NCBI GenBank assembly: GCA_028716225.1
Contig: JAQUQE010000006.1
Location: forward strand, 1 to 64,000
Direction of reading: 5' to 3'
Length of the DNA stretch: 64,000 bases
Source of the DNA: Dehalococcoidales bacterium
Lineage (GTDB): Bacteria; Chloroflexota; Dehalococcoidia; Dehalococcoidales; UBA5760
The translations under genes were made by a program, and so were the position numbers. This document shows, piece by piece, positions 62,879 through 64,000 of this stretch. A model generated the notes under the pieces. The model was given only the letters and a program-made list of their open reading frames with translations. It was not told where the DNA came from and did no database searches. Each line of letters starts with the position of its first letter. The first letter of the stretch is position 1.

Positions 62879-63640
62879 CACTTCCTCCCACAGGGCATCT
62901 TTTTCGGCAAGGGATAACTTGATCAGGTTAAGGCCGCGCTGGTGGCAGAGTTTCTCCATGCAAGCAAAGCGCCGGTAGAAACGCTCGTTCGTCTCCCTGA
63001 GTGCCGACTCCAGGTCAATCCCCAGCCGACGGGCAATATTAGCCAGTGTAAACACCAGGTCGCCGAACTCCGCCGCCTTCTCTCCCTGGCTGGCCGCCTG
63101 CCTGAACTCCCCGACCTCCTCGGCCAGCTTATCGATCACTCCGTCATCGCTCTCCCAGTCAAAGCCGACCCGCGCCACACGCCGCTGCACTGACTGAGCA
63201 TAGCTTAGCGCCGGCATCCGTCTGGGTATACCGTCAAGCATAGAGACATCACTGTCCCTCTCCATCTTCTTGAGCATCTCCCAGTTGACCAGCACCTCAT
63301 CGACACTTGCCGCCTCCGACGAACCAAAGACGTGGGGATGGCGATGAATCAGCTTAGCGTTTATCCTCCTGACAATATCACCAAGTTCAAAATCACCGGC
63401 TTCGGCAGAAATCTGAGCGTGGAGCACAATCTGCAGGAGCAGGTCACCCAGCTCCTCGCAAAGCTGCTCCGGATCCCCCCCATCCAGTGCCTCCAGCACT
63501 TCGTAAGACTCCTCAAGCAGGTGTTCCCGCAGCGAAGTATGGGTCTGCTTTCTATCCCAGGGACAGCCATCGGGAGCACGCAACCTGGCGACAATACTGA
63601 CTAACGTCTCAAACCGGTCGAGATTCTGCGGCAAAGACAA
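62831..63640 (-). CDS. mazG: nucleoside triphosphate pyrophosphohydrolase MazG
   Basis: A 269-residue tandem-domain MazG, which hydrolyses NTPs and cleans the nucleotide pool. Each half has the E-E-x2-E...E-x2-D motif: LEESYEVLEALDGG with EELGDLLLQIVLHA, and LAEEVGEFRQAA with EFGDLVFTLANIARR. The N-terminal PWDRKQTHTSLREHLLEE is standard. The start is TTG 63640 behind GGAGAG. The last ten or so residues (GSGDGRDERT) are encoded by the right island repeat, so the natural C terminus may have been reshaped when the island arrived or was there before as overlap with the tRNA. Confidence 0.93.
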   Translation of the reverse strand: MSLPQNLDRFETLVSIVARLRAPDGCPWDRKQTHTSLREHLLEESYEVLEALDGGDPEQLCEELGDLLLQIVLHAQISAEAGDFELGDIVRRINAKLIHRHPHVFGSSEAASVDEVLVNWEMLKKMERDSDVSMLDGIPRRMPALSYAQSVQRRVARVGFDWESDDGVIDKLAEEVGEFRQAASQGEKAAEFGDLVFTLANIARRLGIDLESALRETNERFYRRFACMEKLCHQRGLNLIKLSLAEKDALWEEVKKGIAGSGDGRDERT

Positions 63641-63722
63641 AACTCTCTCCTTACAAATACATCCTTATGGAATCTACTTCACTAACCGTAACACCTGGGA
63701 CAACCCTAACCGTGTCCATGCC

Positions 63723-64000
63723 CTAATTTAACGGTAGCCGCGCCCCCACCAACTCCCGCTGCCCCTTCAAAAACTCGGCGGCCGATATCGCCCGTCTCCC
63801 CTCCATCTGAACCCGGAGCACACCTAGAACCGCATCCCCGGTGCCGACGCCAAAGGCCGGCTCTCCACCCGCCTCGCCAGCCGACGGTAGTGCCACTACC
63901 AGCCCGGCGGCGACGTCGCTAACATCATATACCGGTGCCGCCTCAATAATCCTCATCCGCCGCCCTCTCCATCTAGTATAACACCCCGGCCAGGGGTGGA
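63723..64000 (-). CDS. fmt: methionyl-tRNA formyltransferase, C-terminal part
   Basis: Only the last 92 codons are in the window; the frame is open through 64000. Upstream of an internal Met at 63956 the chain reads HPWPGCYTRWRGRRMRIIEA, which matches the C-terminal OB-like tRNA-binding domain of Fmt (P-W-P-G-x-x-T-x-W-x-G). It ends with EGRRAISAAEFLKGQRELVG, also typical. Fmt adds a formyl group to initiator Met-tRNA. The catalytic domain lies to the right. Confidence 0.85.
   Translation of the reverse strand, partial: HPWPGCYTRWRGRRMRIIEAAPVYDVSDVAAGLVVALPSAGEAGGEPAFGVGTGDAVLGVLRVQMEGRRAISAAEFLKGQRELVGARLPLN

Overview
The window looks like a bacterial chromosome segment from an anaerobic Chloroflexota, most likely a Dehalococcoidia relative. 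This is inferred, not proven. The grounds are a moderately GC-rich, gene-dense layout, a complete corrinoid uptake and lower-ligand remodelling cluster, a methyltetrahydrofolate/corrinoid methyl-transfer pair, an archaeal-type phosphoglycerate mutase, several archaeal-looking accessory proteins, and few outer-membrane genes. No 16S rRNA or other decisive marker is present.

Layout. Positions 1-222 hold the 3' end of a tyrosine recombinase running into tRNA-Arg(CCT), the edge of an element lying to the left. From 0.4 to 11.4 kb there are a nitrilase, a PPC-domain protein, a tandem UspA, a DrrAB-like ABC exporter with an acyl-CoA synthetase, ribosomal protein L25, XerC/D, Pcm, a nitroreductase, and a DUF350-like/transglutaminase pair. 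From 11.5 to 15.6 kb (minus) lies the most unusual locus: a LytS-sensor SpoIIE phosphatase, a STAS protein, an RsbW-like kinase, and a cyclic-nucleotide-binding domain fused to a CoA-acylating aldehyde dehydrogenase. From 15.7 to 18.3 kb are two lipoproteins, a chagasin-like inhibitor and a six-repeat protein. From 18.5 to 24.6 kb are an EF-G paralogue and a prfA-prmC operon that continues into a corrinoid protein and its methyltransferase. From 24.7 to 27.6 kb is a pabB-pabA-pabC operon whose pabA has no ordinary start codon. Then come an MFS transporter, a VTT/DedA protein, a four-PAS hybrid histidine kinase and tRNA-Glu(TTC).

From 34.7 to 43.4 kb is a divergent corrinoid salvage cluster: BtuFCD, CbiB and a Dph6-like protein leftward; an asparagine-synthetase-like protein, CobO, CobT, CobS and CobU rightward. 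Together these import corrinoids, adenosylate them and attach a new lower ligand, and could supply the corrinoid methyl-transfer proteins at 21-22.6 kb. After TypA comes a tight three-gene minus-strand unit (45.7-48.5 kb) of a GHKL ATPase, a winged-helix regulator and a second CobO. The rest is mostly housekeeping: formamidase, SerA, HIT, a B12-type radical SAM protein, GyrA, a TPR protein, aspartate kinase, ApgM.

From 59.7 to 62.9 kb a small genomic island sits in tRNA-Pro(CGG). It is bounded by an imperfect 64-bp direct repeat of the tRNA 3' half and carries a UspA, an ICMT-like methyltransferase and two small membrane proteins, but no recombinase. MazG and the 3' end of fmt close the window. 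No CRISPR array, rRNA, IS element or replication origin was seen.
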